Notes: generated by a model not told the origin, from the letters alone. A stretch of 64,000 bases of DNA from Escherichia whittamii (GCF_014836715.1 NZ_JACSQI010000001.1:544358-608357); one strand, 5' to 3'. Shown: positions 11,308-21,607, counted from the first letter of the stretch. Numbers and translations: made by a program.

Positions 11308-12723
11308 TTATTCGTCGTCGTACTGCGGCCCCGCGTAGTTGTCGAAGCGCGACCATTGACCGTTAAAGGTCAGGCGTACCGTCCCGATTGGGCCGTTACG
11401 TTGTTTACCGATAATAATTTCCGCGATGCCTTTCAAATCACTGTTCTCGTGATAAACCTCATCACGATAGATAAACATGATCAAGTCTGCATCCTGCTCG
11501 ATGGAGCCAGATTCACGCAAGTCGGAGTTGACCGGGCGTTTGTCGGCACGTTGTTCCAGAGAACGGTTCAACTGGGACAGGGCCACCACCGGCACGTTCA
11601 GTTCTTTCGCCAGAGCTTTCAGCGAGCGGGAGATTTCTGCAATTTCCAGCGTACGGTTGTCGGAAAGTGACGGCACACGCATCAGCTGCAGGTAGTCGAT
11701 CATGATAAGCCCGATGCCGCCATGCTCACGGGCAATGCGACGCGCGCGCGAGCGCACTTCCGTTGGCGTCAGACCGGAGGAGTCATCGATATAGATATTA
11801 CGTTTTTCGAGCAAAATGCCCATCGTGCCGGAAATACGCGCCCAGTCTTCATCATCCAGTTGCCCGGTACGGATTTTGGTCTGGTCGACGCGCGACAGCG
11901 ACGCCAGAGAACGCATCATAATCTGTTCCGATGGCATCTCCAGTGAGAAGATAAGCACCGGCTTATCCTGCAACATCGCCGCGTTTTCGACGAGGTTCAT
12001 CGCAAATGTCGTTTTACCCATCGACGGACGCGCTGCGACGATAATCAAGTCCGACGGCTGCAAACCGGCAGTTTTTTTGTTGAGATCGTCATAGCCGGTG
12101 TTTACCCCGGTCACGCCATCGTGCGGCTGCTGGAACAATTGCTCAATACGCGCCACGGTAGCGTCGAGCACATCGGCGATGTTCTTCGGACCTTCATCTT
12201 TATTGGCGCGACTTTCGGCAATTTTAAAGACGCGGGATTCAGCAAGGTCGAGCAAGTCTTCACTGGTGCGTCCTTGCGGATCAAAACCAGCTTCGGCAAT
12301 CTCGTTAGCAACCGAGATCATCTCACGGACAACAGCACGTTCGCGTACGATGTCAGCATAAGCGCTGATGTTCGCTGCACTTGGGGTATTTTTTGACAGT
12401 TCTGCCAGATAAGCAAAACCACCGACGCTATCAAGCTGCCCCTGACGCTCCAGCGATTCCGCCAGAGTTATCAGGTCTATCGGTCTACCGCCTTCCTGCA
12501 AACGCGCCATTTCGGTAAAGATATGGCGGTGCGGACGGGTGTAGAAATCGTCTGCCACTACACGCTCGGCCACATCGTCCCAGCGTTCGTTATCCAGCAT
12601 TAAACCGCCCAACACCGACTGCTCCGCTTCGATCGAGTGCGGAGGCACTTTCAGCCCGGCAACTTGTGGATCGCGTTCGCGGGGTTCAGCCTGCTGTTTG
12701 TTGAAGGGTTTATTTCCTGCCAT
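11308..12723 (-). CDS. dnaB: Replicative DNA helicase DnaB
   Basis: 471 residues, full length. The N-terminal collar domain (about 30-130) is followed by a linker helix and the RecA-like C-terminal ATPase. Walker A is ARPSMGKTT (about 230-238), and the DnaB H4 region contains MIDYLQLM and LSQLNRSLEQR. DnaB is the hexameric helicase that unwinds the fork on the lagging strand and recruits DnaG primase. It is divergent from qor and followed by alr. Only trivial differences from K-12 are visible. Confidence 0.99.
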   Translation of the reverse strand: MAGNKPFNKQQAEPRERDPQVAGLKVPPHSIEAEQSVLGGLMLDNERWDDVAERVVADDFYTRPHRHIFTEMARLQEGGRPIDLITLAESLERQGQLDSVGGFAYLAELSKNTPSAANISAYADIVRERAVVREMISVANEIAEAGFDPQGRTSEDLLDLAESRVFKIAESRANKDEGPKNIADVLDATVARIEQLFQQPHDGVTGVNTGYDDLNKKTAGLQPSDLIIVAARPSMGKTTFAMNLVENAAMLQDKPVLIFSLEMPSEQIMMRSLASLSRVDQTKIRTGQLDDEDWARISGTMGILLEKRNIYIDDSSGLTPTEVRSRARRIAREHGGIGLIMIDYLQLMRVPSLSDNRTLEIAEISRSLKALAKELNVPVVALSQLNRSLEQRADKRPVNSDLRESGSIEQDADLIMFIYRDEVYHENSDLKGIAEIIIGKQRNGPIGTVRLTFNGQWSRFDNYAGPQYDDE

Positions 12724-12805
12724 AGTGAATGGAGTTACCGAGATAAAGAATGGGTCGAAACTTTACCATATGAAGCAGACCCTGACGATACGTTCTGGAG
12801 GACAC

Positions 12806-13789
12806 ATGGCAACACGCATCGAATTTCACAAGCACGGTGGTCCGGAAGTACTACAAGCCGCAGAGTTTACTCCTGCCGCCCCGGCAGAGAATGAAATCCA
12901 GGTCGAAAATAAAGCCATTGGCATTAATTTTATCGACACGTATATCCGCAGCGGCCTTTATCCGCCGCCATCGCTGCCCAGTGGATTAGGGACAGAAGCA
13001 GCTGGCATAGTGAGCAAAGTCGGCAGCGGCGTGAAACATATTAAAGCGGGCGATCGTGTGGTTTATGCGCAGTCAACGTTAGGGGCTTACAGTTCTGTGC
13101 ATAACGTTAATGCCGATAAAGCGGCAATTCTGCCAGCGGCGATCTCTTTTGAGCAAGCGGCCGCGTCGTTCCTGAAAGGATTAACAGTTTATTATCTGCT
13201 GCGCAAAACGTATGAAATCAAACCTGACGAACAGTTCCTGTTCCATGCGGCTGCTGGTGGCGTGGGCTTAATTGCCTGCCAGTGGGCAAAAGCCTTAGGG
13301 GCAAAACTTATTGGCACCGTCGGCAGCGCGCAAAAAGCACAAAGCGCCTTAAAAGCAGGCGCATGGCAGGTGATTAACTATCGCGAAGAGAATCTGGTCG
13401 AGCGGTTAAAAGAGATTACCGACGGCAAGAAAGTGCGCGTAGTGTACGATTCCGTGGGCAGAGACACCTGAGAACGGTCGCTGGATTGCCTGCAACGTCG
13501 CGGTTTAATGGTCAGTTTTGGCAACTCATCAGGCGCGGTTACCGGCGTTAACTTAGGCATTCTCAATCAGAAAGGCTCGCTATATGTAACGCGCCCTTCC
13601 CTGCAAGGTTATATCACCACGCGGGAGGAGTTAACTGAAGCCAGTAATGAGCTGTTTTCATTGATTGCCAGTGGCGTAATTAAAGTGGATGTCGCGGAAC
13701 AACAGAAATATCCGCTGAAGGATGCGCAGCGTGCGCATGAGATTCTGGAAAGCCGGGCGACACAGGGTTCCAGCTTACTGATTCCATAA
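12806..13789 (+). pseudogene. qor: qor, NADPH-quinone oxidoreductase, nonsense-disrupted
   Basis: The full 327-codon qor frame is present from ATG 12806 to TAA 13787-13789, but codon 222 (13469-13471) is TGA. The K-12 protein, as I recall it, has tryptophan there (VGRDT-W-ERSLDCLQ), so a single G-to-A change explains the stop. The frame resumes without indels and keeps the C-terminal part of the zeta-crystallin-like MDR fold. The truncated 221-residue product retains the catalytic domain and the AAAGGVG nucleotide motif but loses the rest of the Rossmann and C-terminal parts, so it is probably inactive. The intact flanking frame suggests a recent event or a sequencing error. Confidence 0.92.
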
Positions 13790-13796
13790 AGAAATT

Positions 13797-13826
13797 GGGC
13801 TTCCACCTGGGAAGCCCTTTCTTTTA
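13797..13826 (+). terminator. qor terminator
   Basis: An 8-bp perfect stem (GGGCTTCC with GGAAGCCC) is followed by TTTCTTTT, 8 bases after the qor stop. Confidence 0.88.
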
Positions 13827-13952
13827 TAGTTCGGCTGTATGTAGGGTACAGCACGATGAATCTGTTAGAGGCGCAATAGTGACAGATTTGATAATCAATT
13901 CCTATTTTGTTCTAAGGATAAAACCTGAGGTTGTGATCATCCGCACAATCCC

Positions 13953-14195
13953 TTAGTAACGCCAGCGGTCATAACGCTGATATTTCGGCACTTTTGGCGC
14001 TTTAATCGCCTTGATCACCCACACTACTGCAATTGCCAATAACAGCCACGGCAGCAACTTAATCATCAATGCCAGCATACCGCCGAGGAACATAATGGCC
14101 GTCGCCACAACCAGCGCGGCGATAATGCCCAGCAACGAAACGCCGGTGACCATCAACATGACAAAAAAGCCAATCACAAAAAGTAGTTCCCGCAT
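13953..14195 (-). CDS. pspG: Phage shock protein G
   Basis: 80 residues when started at MRELLFVIGFF, which has a GGGAGAA ribosome site; the longer frame to 14300 reads through the promoter and is rejected. Two or three hydrophobic segments (about 3-22, 25-42 and 45-62) and a basic tail ending YQRYDRWRY are seen. PspG (old name yjbO) is an inner-membrane effector of the phage-shock response and is controlled by PspF with sigma-54. The matching sigma-54 promoter sits just upstream. It is monocistronic, between qor and dusA. Confidence 0.94.
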   Translation of the reverse strand: MRELLFVIGFFVMLMVTGVSLLGIIAALVVATAIMFLGGMLALMIKLLPWLLLAIAVVWVIKAIKAPKVPKYQRYDRWRY

Positions 14196-14230
14196 GATGT
14201 TCTCCCAAATATGAAATCTCTTGCAGCCAT

Positions 14231-14246
14231 TACAAGAATCATGCCA
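14231..14246 (-). promoter_or_regulatory. Sigma-54 promoter of pspG
   Basis: On the minus strand TGGCATGATTCTTGTA fits the -24/-12 pattern: GG, ten bases, then GT in place of the canonical GC. It lies about 36 bases upstream of the pspG start. PspF dependence is known for this gene. Confidence 0.82.
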
Positions 14247-14329
14247 AAACATAATATGTTGATTTATAAAAAATATGCCCCGCGGCGATGCGCAGGGCAT
14301 GGTGAATTTGACTACTTTGTGGTGAAAAA

Positions 14330-15325
14330 TTAACGCTTATCTGCCACCAGTTTGAGCGCATGTTCCAGCACGTTAATGTCAGCGCCCGCTTTATGGGCAT
14401 TTTCACTTAAATACCGCCGCCACTGACGCGCGCCAGGAATCCCCTGGAACAGCCCCAGCATATGCCGGGTGATATGGCCCAGATACGTTCCCTGGCTGAG
14501 TTCACGCTCAATGTACGGGTACATGGCGCGCACCACTGCCACCGGGTCAGCATCGGTATCCGAGGAACCAAATATCTCTCGATCCACCGCCGCCAGAATG
14601 CCTGGATTTTGATATGCCTCGCGCCCCACCATCACGCCATCCATATACTGCAAATGCACCTTAGCCTCTTCCAGTGACTTGATGCCGCCGTTAATCGACA
14701 TTGTCAGATGCGGGAAATCACGCTTCAGTTGATAGACGCGCGGGTAATCGAGCGGTGGGATTTCACGGTTTTCTTTCGGGCTTAAACCAGAAAGCCAGGC
14801 TTTACGCGCATGGATGATAAACATCTCGCATTCACCTTTGCCGGAAACGGTGTTGATGAAATCACAGAGAAATTCATAGCTGTCCAGGTCGTCAATGCCA
14901 ATACGCGTTTTCACCGTCACTGGAATCGATACTACGTCGCGCATCGCTTTTACGCAGTCGGCTACCAGTTGCGCATTGCCCATCAGGCATGCGCCAAACA
15001 TGCCGTTCTGTACCCGGTCAGATGGACAACCGACGTTCAGATTGATTTCATCGTATCCGCGCGCTTCTGCCAGTTTTGCGCACTGTGCCAGCGCCGCCGG
15101 ATCGCTACCGCCCAACTGCAACGCCACCGGATGCTCCTCCTCACTGTATGCCAGGTAATCACCTTTACCGTGAATAATCGCCCCCGTGGTTACCATTTCG
15201 GTATAGAGCAACGTATTGCGGGAAAGCAGACGCAGGAAATAACGGCAGTGTCTGTCCGTCCAGTCGAGCATAGGAGCAATAGAGAAACGGTATGCGGGAT
15301 AAGCGGTTTGTGATTCTGCTGACAT
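14330..15325 (-). CDS. dusA: tRNA-dihydrouridine synthase A
   Basis: 331 residues. A FMN-binding TIM barrel begins at [15 protein letters not shown]. The Dus signature [20 protein letters not shown], with its catalytic cysteine, is near 97-116; the FMN-phosphate loop SINGGIKS and later [13 protein letters not shown] follow. DusA makes dihydrouridine at positions 20 and 20a of tRNAs. The first residues ([13 protein letters not shown]) differ from the K-12 N-terminus I remember, so the start could be revised by a few codons. It is divergent from zur; K-12 has yjbL and yjbM between these two genes, and they are missing here. Confidence 0.95.
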   Translation of the reverse strand: MSAESQTAYPAYRFSIAPMLDWTDRHCRYFLRLLSRNTLLYTEMVTTGAIIHGKGDYLAYSEEEHPVALQLGGSDPAALAQCAKLAEARGYDEINLNVGCPSDRVQNGMFGACLMGNAQLVADCVKAMRDVVSIPVTVKTRIGIDDLDSYEFLCDFINTVSGKGECEMFIIHARKAWLSGLSPKENREIPPLDYPRVYQLKRDFPHLTMSINGGIKSLEEAKVHLQYMDGVMVGREAYQNPGILAAVDREIFGSSDTDADPVAVVRAMYPYIERELSQGTYLGHITRHMLGLFQGIPGARQWRRYLSENAHKAGADINVLEHALKLVADKR

Positions 15326-15480
15326 GGCGATTTTTTAAGCATCTGGTGAATTGGGGGCGCTACTATAGCATAACGAATATGCGATCAGGCAATGTGACAG
15401 CTTCGACGCCCGGTTGTCGGCGTTTAAGTGAGAATTATGGTAAAGTAAGGACATTCTTAACCCCACTTTCGAGGTGCACA

Positions 15481-15996
15481 ATGGAAAAGACCACAACGCA
15501 GGAGTTATTGGCGCAGGCTGAAAAACTCTGCGCGCAGCGTAATGTGCGCCTGACTCCACAACGTCTCGAAGTGCTGCGCCTGATGAGCCTGCAAGAAGGG
15601 GCTATCAGCGCCTACGATCTACTTGATTTGCTGCGCGAAGCCGAGCCGCAGGCCAAGCCGCCGACAGTTTATCGCGCGCTCGATTTTCTGCTTGAACAAG
15701 GTTTTGTGCATAAGGTGGAGTCCACCAACAGCTATGTGCTCTGCCATCTGTTCGATCAGCCTACGCATACTTCAGCCATGTTTATTTGCGATCGCTGCGG
15801 CGCGGTTAAAGAAGAGTGTGCGGAAGGTGTGGAAGACATCATGCATACGCTGGCGGCAAAAATGGGGTTTGCCCTGCGGCATAATGTGATTGAAGCACAT
15901 GGACTCTGTGCGGCATGTGTGGAAGTTGAAGCGTGTCGTCATCCTGAACAGTGCCATCATGACCACTCTCTTCAAGTGAAAAAGAAACCCCGCTAA
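15481..15996 (+). CDS. zur: Zinc uptake regulator Zur
   Basis: 171 residues from MEKTTTQELL, preceded by a GAGG ribosome site; the longer upstream frame overlaps dusA and is rejected. It is a Fur-family repressor with a winged-helix domain (about 1-90) and a C-terminal dimerisation domain with zinc ligands: the cysteine pairs CDRCG near 103-106 and CAAC near 143-146, plus a His/Cys-rich tail. With bound zinc it represses znuABC, zinT and the zinc-free ribosomal protein paralogues. Two residues in the tail differ from K-12. Confidence 0.96.
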   Translation: MEKTTTQELLAQAEKLCAQRNVRLTPQRLEVLRLMSLQEGAISAYDLLDLLREAEPQAKPPTVYRALDFLLEQGFVHKVESTNSYVLCHLFDQPTHTSAMFICDRCGAVKEECAEGVEDIMHTLAAKMGFALRHNVIEAHGLCAACVEVEACRHPEQCHHDHSLQVKKKPR

Positions 15997-16037
15997 GAGG
16001 GCGTACATCCTTGTACACGTCGGGCAGGAGGGATTAA

Positions 16038-16247
16038 TTACCAACGGTAATCATGGCGTTTTTCCCAGCTATCAACCTCTTTTTCTGCCTGATCTTTCTG
16101 GTAACCGTAACGTTCCTGGATTTTACCCACTAACTGGTCACGTTTGCCTTCAATGACCGTCATGTCATCATCGGTCAGTTTGCCCCATTGCTCTTTCACT
16201 TTACCTTTGAACTGTTTCCAGTTACCGCCGACTTCGTCTTTATTCAT
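16038..16247 (-). CDS. yjbJ: YjbJ, CsbD-family stress protein
   Basis: 69 residues from the ATG at 16247, which has a GAGGA site 7 bases upstream. A TTG two codons earlier is an unlikely start. It is a small, very hydrophilic helical protein of the CsbD/YjbJ family (MNKDEVGGNWKQFKGKVKEQ...). In E. coli it is abundant in stationary phase and under RpoS-type stress, and no biochemical activity is known. The tail (EVDSWEKRHDYRW) differs from K-12 at several positions. Confidence 0.92.
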   Translation of the reverse strand: MNKDEVGGNWKQFKGKVKEQWGKLTDDDMTVIEGKRDQLVGKIQERYGYQKDQAEKEVDSWEKRHDYRW

Positions 16248-16362
16248 ATTCAAATCCTCATCGTTAGGTGGTGAATGAGAGTACGCTCACTTTTCTTCTG
16301 AACGTGGGATTAAGTGTAGTCAGGAATCTGGCTTAGGATTATTTATTCAGAATTTTTAACCG

Positions 16363-17688
16363 TCACGCTCCGGCAAACCAGGTTCCGTTACGCCAGTGAC
16401 GACGCCAGATAGCAGCCAGAGAAAGCCCGCGCAGCGCCAGAAAGACGGTTAACGCCAGCCATAAACCATGGTTACCCAACCACGGCAACGTCAGTAGAGT
16501 TAAAGCAAACCCTGCTGCTGCGACTGCCATACTATTGCGCATTTCGGCAGCGCGTGTTGCGCCAATAAACATACCGTCCAGCAGATAACACCAGACTCCC
16601 ACCAGCGGTAAAATAACCTGCCAGATTAGGTAGCGATCGGCCAGATTCTGGATCTGCGTTAACGACGTTAGCAACGCGATGATATATTCACCCGCCAGCA
16701 AATAAACCACCGAAAACAACAGTGCCACGATCCCCGACTGGCGGCATGCAGCGCGCCAGACATCCAGTAACTGGCTACCGTCGCGCGCGCCATACGCCTG
16801 ACCGGAGTGGGCTTCAACGGCATAGGCAAAACCATCCAGCGCATAGGCGGTAAAGGTGAGTAGCGTCATCAGAACCGCGTTGACGGCGATAATATCGCTC
16901 CCCAGTCGCGCGCCAAGAACTGTTATTGCGCCAAAACAGAGTTGCAACAGCAGGGAACGCAGCATGATATCGCGATTAAGCGCCAGCAAACGGCGGAAGT
17001 TGCCTCGCCAGGCGGTTTTCAGCATTTCGCCGGAGATACCGCGTAGTTTGAGGATTTTACGCACCATGAGCAGGCCAATAAGCAACGTCGCATATTCGGC
17101 AAGCACTGTTGCCAGCGCCGCGCCCTGCACGTTCATATGCAGCCCCATCACCAGCCAGACATCCAGCACAATGTTGAGGATATTGCCAACCACTAACAGA
17201 ATCACTGGCGCGCGGGCATATTGCACGCCGAGCAACCAGCCGAGCAGCACCAGATTCGCCAGCGACGCAGGCGCGCTTAACCAGCGGATTTCAAGAAAGC
17301 GCCGCGCCTGTTCCAGAACCGCTTCGCTACCGCCAACAATATGCAGCGCCAGCTCGATAATCGGTGTACGCAGTAACGCAATCAACGCTCCGGCCCCCAG
17401 AGCCAACAGCAACGGCTGCACCAGCGCACGCGCTAATGCCTGAGGATTTTTGGCACCATAAGCCTGTGCAGTAAGCCCGGTAGTGCTCATACGCAAAAAC
17501 AGCAACAGCATAAAGAGAAAACTGGTCGCCGTTGCGCCAACCGCCACGCCGCCCAGATAAACCGGGCTATCAAGATGACCAATGACCGCCGTATCAACCA
17601 GCCCCAGCAAGGGAACGGTGATATTGGAGAAAATCATGGGTAAGGCGAGATGCCAGAGTGCTTTATCAGATGAAGTGAGGAATGCCAT
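16363..17688 (-). CDS. dinF: DinF, MATE-family efflux protein
   Basis: 441 residues with about 12 hydrophobic segments and a MATE-family layout of two homologous halves. In E. coli dinF is SOS-induced as the second gene behind lexA and protects against oxidative stress and bile salts; its transported substrate is not firmly known. It follows lexA by 72 bases with a hairpin between them. Older K-12 annotation uses a start about 18 codons upstream. The start here, MAFLTSSDKALWHLALP, begins just before the first TM helix. Confidence 0.95.
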   Translation of the reverse strand: MAFLTSSDKALWHLALPMIFSNITVPLLGLVDTAVIGHLDSPVYLGGVAVGATATSFLFMLLLFLRMSTTGLTAQAYGAKNPQALARALVQPLLLALGAGALIALLRTPIIELALHIVGGSEAVLEQARRFLEIRWLSAPASLANLVLLGWLLGVQYARAPVILLVVGNILNIVLDVWLVMGLHMNVQGAALATVLAEYATLLIGLLMVRKILKLRGISGEMLKTAWRGNFRRLLALNRDIMLRSLLLQLCFGAITVLGARLGSDIIAVNAVLMTLLTFTAYALDGFAYAVEAHSGQAYGARDGSQLLDVWRAACRQSGIVALLFSVVYLLAGEYIIALLTSLTQIQNLADRYLIWQVILPLVGVWCYLLDGMFIGATRAAEMRNSMAVAAAGFALTLLTLPWLGNHGLWLALTVFLALRGLSLAAIWRRHWRNGTWFAGA

Positions 17689-17722
17689 GCAGACAAGCCT
17701 GATGAAGAGAGATTAAAAACAA

Positions 17723-17748
17723 ACCGCGATGCCAGGCGGCATCGCGGT
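17723..17748 (-). terminator. lexA-dinF intergenic terminator/attenuator
   Basis: An 11-bp perfect GC-rich stem with a 4-base loop, followed on the minus strand by TTGTTTTT. It sits between lexA and dinF, so it probably limits read-through into dinF. Confidence 0.82.
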
Positions 17749-17760
17749 ATCAGAGATAAA

Positions 17761-18369
17761 TTACAGCCAGTCGCCGTTGCGAATAACCCCAACCGCCAGC
17801 CCTTCAATGCTGAAGCTCTGCTGACGAAGGTCAACGACAATTGGTTTAAACTCGCTATTTTCTGGCAGAAGCTCGACTTTATTGCCCTGTTTTTTCAGAC
17901 GTTTAACGGTAACTTCGTCATCTATACGCGCGACAACAACCTGACCATTACGCACATCCTGGGTTTTATGCACCGCCAGCAAGTCGCCGTCCATAATGCC
18001 GATATCTTTCATCGACATCCCACTGACGCGCAGCAGGAAATCGGCATTCGGTTTGAACAGGGAAGGATCGACCTGATAATGACCTTCAATATGCTGCTGC
18101 GCCAGAAGCGGTTCACCGGCAGCCACACGACCTACCAGTGGCAATCCTTCTTCCTCTTCCTGCAACAGACGAATCCCGCGCGATGCGCCGGAAACAATTT
18201 CAATCACGCCTTTGCGTGCCAGCGCCTTCAGATGTTCTTCTGCCGCATTTGGGGAACGGAACCCCAAACGCTGCGCGATTTCCGCACGCGTCGGCGGCAT
18301 ACCTGTCTGGCTGATGTGATCACGGATGAGATCAAACACCTCTTGTTGCCTGGCCGTTAACGCTTTCAT
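17761..18369 (-). CDS. lexA: LexA, SOS repressor
   Basis: 202 residues, full length. The winged-helix DNA-binding domain is at about 1-70. The self-cleavage site A-G lies in GRVAAGEP (84-85), the catalytic serine in SGMSM (about 119), and the lysine in VTVKRLKKQ (about 156). RecA filaments trigger self-cleavage, which derepresses about 40 genes including uvrA, ssb and dinF in this window. Two LexA boxes in its own promoter give autorepression. No substitutions were seen at the catalytic sites. Confidence 0.99.
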   Translation of the reverse strand: MKALTARQQEVFDLIRDHISQTGMPPTRAEIAQRLGFRSPNAAEEHLKALARKGVIEIVSGASRGIRLLQEEEEGLPLVGRVAAGEPLLAQQHIEGHYQVDPSLFKPNADFLLRVSGMSMKDIGIMDGDLLAVHKTQDVRNGQVVVARIDDEVTVKRLKKQGNKVELLPENSEFKPIVVDLRQQSFSIEGLAVGVIRNGDWL

Positions 18370-18377
18370 TCCGCCCC

Positions 18378-18414
18378 CTGGGTGTATATACAGTTATGCT
18401 GTGAGTATATACAG
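18378..18414 (-). promoter_or_regulatory. Two tandem LexA boxes at the lexA promoter
   Basis: On the minus strand, CTGTATATACTCACAG (18399-18414) and CTGTATATACACCCAG (18378-18393) are 5 bases apart, just upstream of lexA. Both fit the CTG-N10-CAG consensus. This double site is the known autoregulatory operator. Confidence 0.97.
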
Positions 18415-18478
18415 CAAAAGGTGATTTTGGAACCATAAACTGCACAATAAACCAGAGATTTATCGAATTCTGGAAGCG

Positions 18479-18847
18479 TCATCCAAAATGCGACCATAAC
18501 AGAATGCACCAGGTAATCACGGCGACGATAATGGCGATCAGCACCGCGGCGGAGCCCATATCTTTCGCCCGCCCGGAAAGCTCATGGTATTCAGAACCAA
18601 TACGGTCAACCACCGCTTCGATGGCACTATTGAGAATTTCCACAATCATCACCAGCATGACAGAACTAATAAGCAGTACGCGGGTTATTGCATCCACATC
18701 CAGCCAGCAGGCAATGACCACTGCCAACAACACCGCCACGCCTTCCTGACGGAATGCTGCTTCGTTGATCCATGCGGCACGTAAACCTTTCCAGGAATAG
18801 CCAGCGGCTTTGATAATTCGAGTGAATCCAGTGGTATTATTGGCCAT
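18479..18847 (-). CDS. dgkA: Diacylglycerol kinase DgkA
   Basis: A 122-residue integral membrane kinase with three TM helices (about 30-48, 50-70 and 95-118). The catalytic region EILNSAIEAVVDRIG is near 70-84. It phosphorylates diacylglycerol left over from osmoregulated glucan synthesis, returning it to the phospholipid cycle. It is divergent from plsB, another phospholipid gene, with about 170 bases between the starts. Length matches K-12. Confidence 0.97.
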   Translation of the reverse strand: MANNTTGFTRIIKAAGYSWKGLRAAWINEAAFRQEGVAVLLAVVIACWLDVDAITRVLLISSVMLVMIVEILNSAIEAVVDRIGSEYHELSGRAKDMGSAAVLIAIIVAVITWCILLWSHFG

Positions 18848-19017
18848 CGAAAGAACCTTTTTACATTATGAGCGTCAATATCAGTGTACCGTTGAATCCG
18901 AAGATTACGGTTAGCGTAACGTCGCGCGAAACATAAGCGGATACCACAGAATTTCCCATGACTTTCTGCTATCCTTCCCGCGCATTAGCATTATTAACCA
19001 GAGGCTTTACATCGTTT

Positions 19018-21441
19018 ATGTCCGGCTGGCCACGAATTTACTACAAATTACTGAATTTACCATTAAGCATCCTGGTAAAAAGCAAGTCTATTCCGGCAGA
19101 TCCTGCCCCGGAACTGGGACTCGATACCTCTCGTCCAATTATGTACGTTTTACCGTACAACTCAAAAGCGGATTTGCTGACGTTGCGCGCCCAGTGCCTG
19201 GCGCACGATCTGCCTGACCCATTAGAGCCGCTGGAAATAGACGGCACGTTACTGCCACGCTATGTGTTTATTCACGGCGGGCCGCGTGTTTTCACCTATT
19301 ACACGCCGAAAGAAGAGTCCATTAAGCTGTTCCACGACTATCTCGATCTGCACCGTAGCAACCCGAATCTGGATGTGCAAATGGTGCCAGTATCGGTGAT
19401 GTTTGGTCGTGCGCCGGGGCGTGAAAAAGGTGAAGTGAATCCACCTCTGCGCATGCTCAACGGCGTGCAGAAATTTTTCGCCGTGTTATGGCTCGGTCGC
19501 GACAGTTTTGTGCGTTTCTCTCCGTCAGTTTCGCTGCGCCGCATGGCTGACGAACACGGCACGGATAAAACCATCGCCCAAAAACTGGCGCGCGTGGCGC
19601 GTATGCACTTTGCCCGCCAGCGTCTGGCTGCTGTGGGGCCGCGTCTACCCGCTCGTCAGGATTTGTTCAATAAGCTGCTCGCCTCGCGCGCCATTGCCAA
19701 AGCGGTAGAGGATGAAGCGCGCAGCAAAAAAATCTCCCATGAAAAAGCGCAGCAGAACGCTATTGCGCTGATGGAAGAGATTGCGGCGAACTTCTCTTAC
19801 GAGATGATCCGCCTGACTGACCGTATTCTGGGCTTCACCTGGAACCGACTTTATCAGGGCATCAACGTCCATAACGCCGAGCGCGTTCGCCAGCTGGCCC
19901 ACGACGGTCATGAGCTGGTGTATGTGCCTTGCCACCGTAGCCACATGGACTACCTGCTGCTTTCTTACGTGCTGTATCACCAGGGGCTGGTGCCGCCGCA
20001 TATCGCCGCCGGGATCAACCTGAACTTCTGGCCTGCCGGGCCGATTTTCCGCCGTCTGGGGGCATTCTTTATTCGCCGTACATTTAAAGGCAATAAACTT
20101 TATTCCACCGTTTTCCGTGAGTATCTCGGCGAATTGTTCAGCCGTGGTTATTCCGTCGAGTACTTTGTGGAAGGTGGTCGTTCCCGTACAGGCCGTTTGC
20201 TGGATCCGAAAACCGGTACGCTGTCGATGACTATTCAGGCGATGCTGCGTGGTGGTACACGTCCGATTACGTTGGTTCCGATCTACATCGGTTATGAGCA
20301 CGTCATGGAAGTGGGTACTTACGCCAAAGAACTGCGCGGCGCGACGAAAGAGAAAGAGAGCCTGCTGCAGATGCTGCGCGGCTTAAGCAAACTGCGTAAT
20401 CTCGGTCAGGGCTACGTCAACTTCGGTGAACCAATGCCGTTAATGACCTACCTTAACCAGCACGTGCCAGACTGGCGTGAATCTATTGATCCAATCGAAG
20501 CGGTGCGTCCGGCCTGGTTAACGCCGACGGTGAATAACATTGCTGCCGATCTGATGGTACGCATTAACAACGCGGGCGCGGCTAACGCCATGAACCTGTG
20601 TTGTACTGCACTGCTGGCGTCACGTCAGCGCTCACTCACTCGCGAACAATTGACTGAGCAGCTTAATTGTTATCTCGATTTGATGCGCAACGTGCCTTAC
20701 TCCACGGACTCTACCGTTCCTTCAGCCAGCGCCAGCGAGCTTATCGATCACGCGCTGCAGATGAACAAGTTTGAAGTTGAGAAGGATACTATCGGCGACA
20801 TCATCATTCTGCCGCGCGAGCAAGCGGTGCTGATGACCTACTATCGCAACAACATTGCGCATATGTTGGTCCTGCCTTCGCTGATGGCGGCGATTGTGAC
20901 GCAGCATCGCCACATCTCTCGCGACGTATTGATGGAGCACGTCAATGTGCTGTACCCAATGCTGAAAGCGGAGCTGTTCCTGCGCTGGGATCGCGACGAG
21001 TTACCGGGCGTGATTGATGCGCTGGCGAATGAGATGCAACGTCAGGGGCTGATTACCCTGCAAAATGACGAGCTGCATATCAATCCGGCGCACTCCCGCA
21101 CGCTTCAGTTGCTGGCCGCAGGTGCGCGCGAAACGCTGCAACGTTATGCGATTACCTTCTGGTTATTGAGCGCTAACCCGTCGATCAACCGCGGTACGCT
21201 GGAGAAAGAGAGCCGCACCGTGGCACAACGTCTCTCCGTGCTGCACGGTATCAACGCACCGGAGTTCTTCGACAAAGCAGTGTTCAGTTCTCTGGTCCTG
21301 ACACTGCGTGATGAAGGGTATATCAGCGACAGCGGCGACGCCGAACCGGCAGAGACGATGAAGGTCTATCAGTTGTTGGCGGAGTTGATTACGTCCGATG
21401 TACGTTTGACGATTGAGAGTGCGACGCAAAGCGAAGGGTAA
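19018..21441 (+). CDS. plsB: Glycerol-3-phosphate acyltransferase PlsB
   Basis: 807 residues from [10 protein letters not shown], the known mature E. coli start; the frame extends 20 codons upstream to 18958 without good support. It contains the acyltransferase blocks: [10 protein letters not shown] (motif I, near 306), the GAFFIRR block (near 350), [10 protein letters not shown] (near 385-394) and a later proline-rich motif. It catalyses the first step of phospholipid synthesis, sn-glycerol 3-phosphate to lysophosphatidate, at the inner membrane. It is highly conserved against K-12, with only isolated substitutions. Confidence 0.98.
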   Translation: MSGWPRIYYKLLNLPLSILVKSKSIPADPAPELGLDTSRPIMYVLPYNSKADLLTLRAQCLAHDLPDPLEPLEIDGTLLPRYVFIHGGPRVFTYYTPKEESIKLFHDYLDLHRSNPNLDVQMVPVSVMFGRAPGREKGEVNPPLRMLNGVQKFFAVLWLGRDSFVRFSPSVSLRRMADEHGTDKTIAQKLARVARMHFARQRLAAVGPRLPARQDLFNKLLASRAIAKAVEDEARSKKISHEKAQQNAIALMEEIAANFSYEMIRLTDRILGFTWNRLYQGINVHNAERVRQLAHDGHELVYVPCHRSHMDYLLLSYVLYHQGLVPPHIAAGINLNFWPAGPIFRRLGAFFIRRTFKGNKLYSTVFREYLGELFSRGYSVEYFVEGGRSRTGRLLDPKTGTLSMTIQAMLRGGTRPITLVPIYIGYEHVMEVGTYAKELRGATKEKESLLQMLRGLSKLRNLGQGYVNFGEPMPLMTYLNQHVPDWRESIDPIEAVRPAWLTPTVNNIAADLMVRINNAGAANAMNLCCTALLASRQRSLTREQLTEQLNCYLDLMRNVPYSTDSTVPSASASELIDHALQMNKFEVEKDTIGDIIILPREQAVLMTYYRNNIAHMLVLPSLMAAIVTQHRHISRDVLMEHVNVLYPMLKAELFLRWDRDELPGVIDALANEMQRQGLITLQNDELHINPAHSRTLQLLAAGARETLQRYAITFWLLSANPSINRGTLEKESRTVAQRLSVLHGINAPEFFDKAVFSSLVLTLRDEGYISDSGDAEPAETMKVYQLLAELITSDVRLTIESATQSEG

Positions 21442-21453
21442 TCGGTGAGCGTT

Positions 21454-21553
21454 GCCGGATGCGGCGAAAACGCCTTATCCGGCCTACAATAACCTGCAAA
21501 CTCAATAAATTGCGATGTGTTATGTAGGCCTGATAAGCGCAGCGCATCAGGCA
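21454..21553. repeat. REP pair after plsB
   Basis: Two inverted REP units (GCCGGATGCGGCGAAAACG... and GTAGGCCTGATAAGCGC...) in the convergent plsB-ubiA gap. Confidence 0.9.
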
Positions 21554-21565
21554 GCTTTTCACAGA

Positions 21566-21601
21566 AAAAAAGCCGGATGACCATGACCATCCGGCTTTTT
21601 T
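21566..21601. terminator. Bidirectional plsB/ubiA terminator
   Basis: A long stem (AAAAAGCCGGATG with CATCCGGCTTTTT) with T-runs on both strands, directly beside the ubiA stop. It serves both convergent genes. Confidence 0.88.
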
Positions 21602-21607
21602 ACATCA

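Noticed and set aside
10734..11366. 210-codon open frame antisense to alr and dnaB
   Set aside because: Crosses two real genes on the other strand and has no ribosome site or motif.
13469..13471. Selenocysteine codon in qor
   Set aside because: Qor is not a selenoprotein, the K-12 residue is Trp, and the sequence after TGA shows no bSECIS-like hairpin that I can see.
18958..19017. 20-residue N-terminal extension of PlsB
   Set aside because: The mature E. coli protein begins with SGWPRIYYK, and the upstream start lacks a good ribosome site.
19645..20301. 218-codon open frame antisense to plsB
   Set aside because: Shadow of the highly biased plsB reading frame, without a plausible start.
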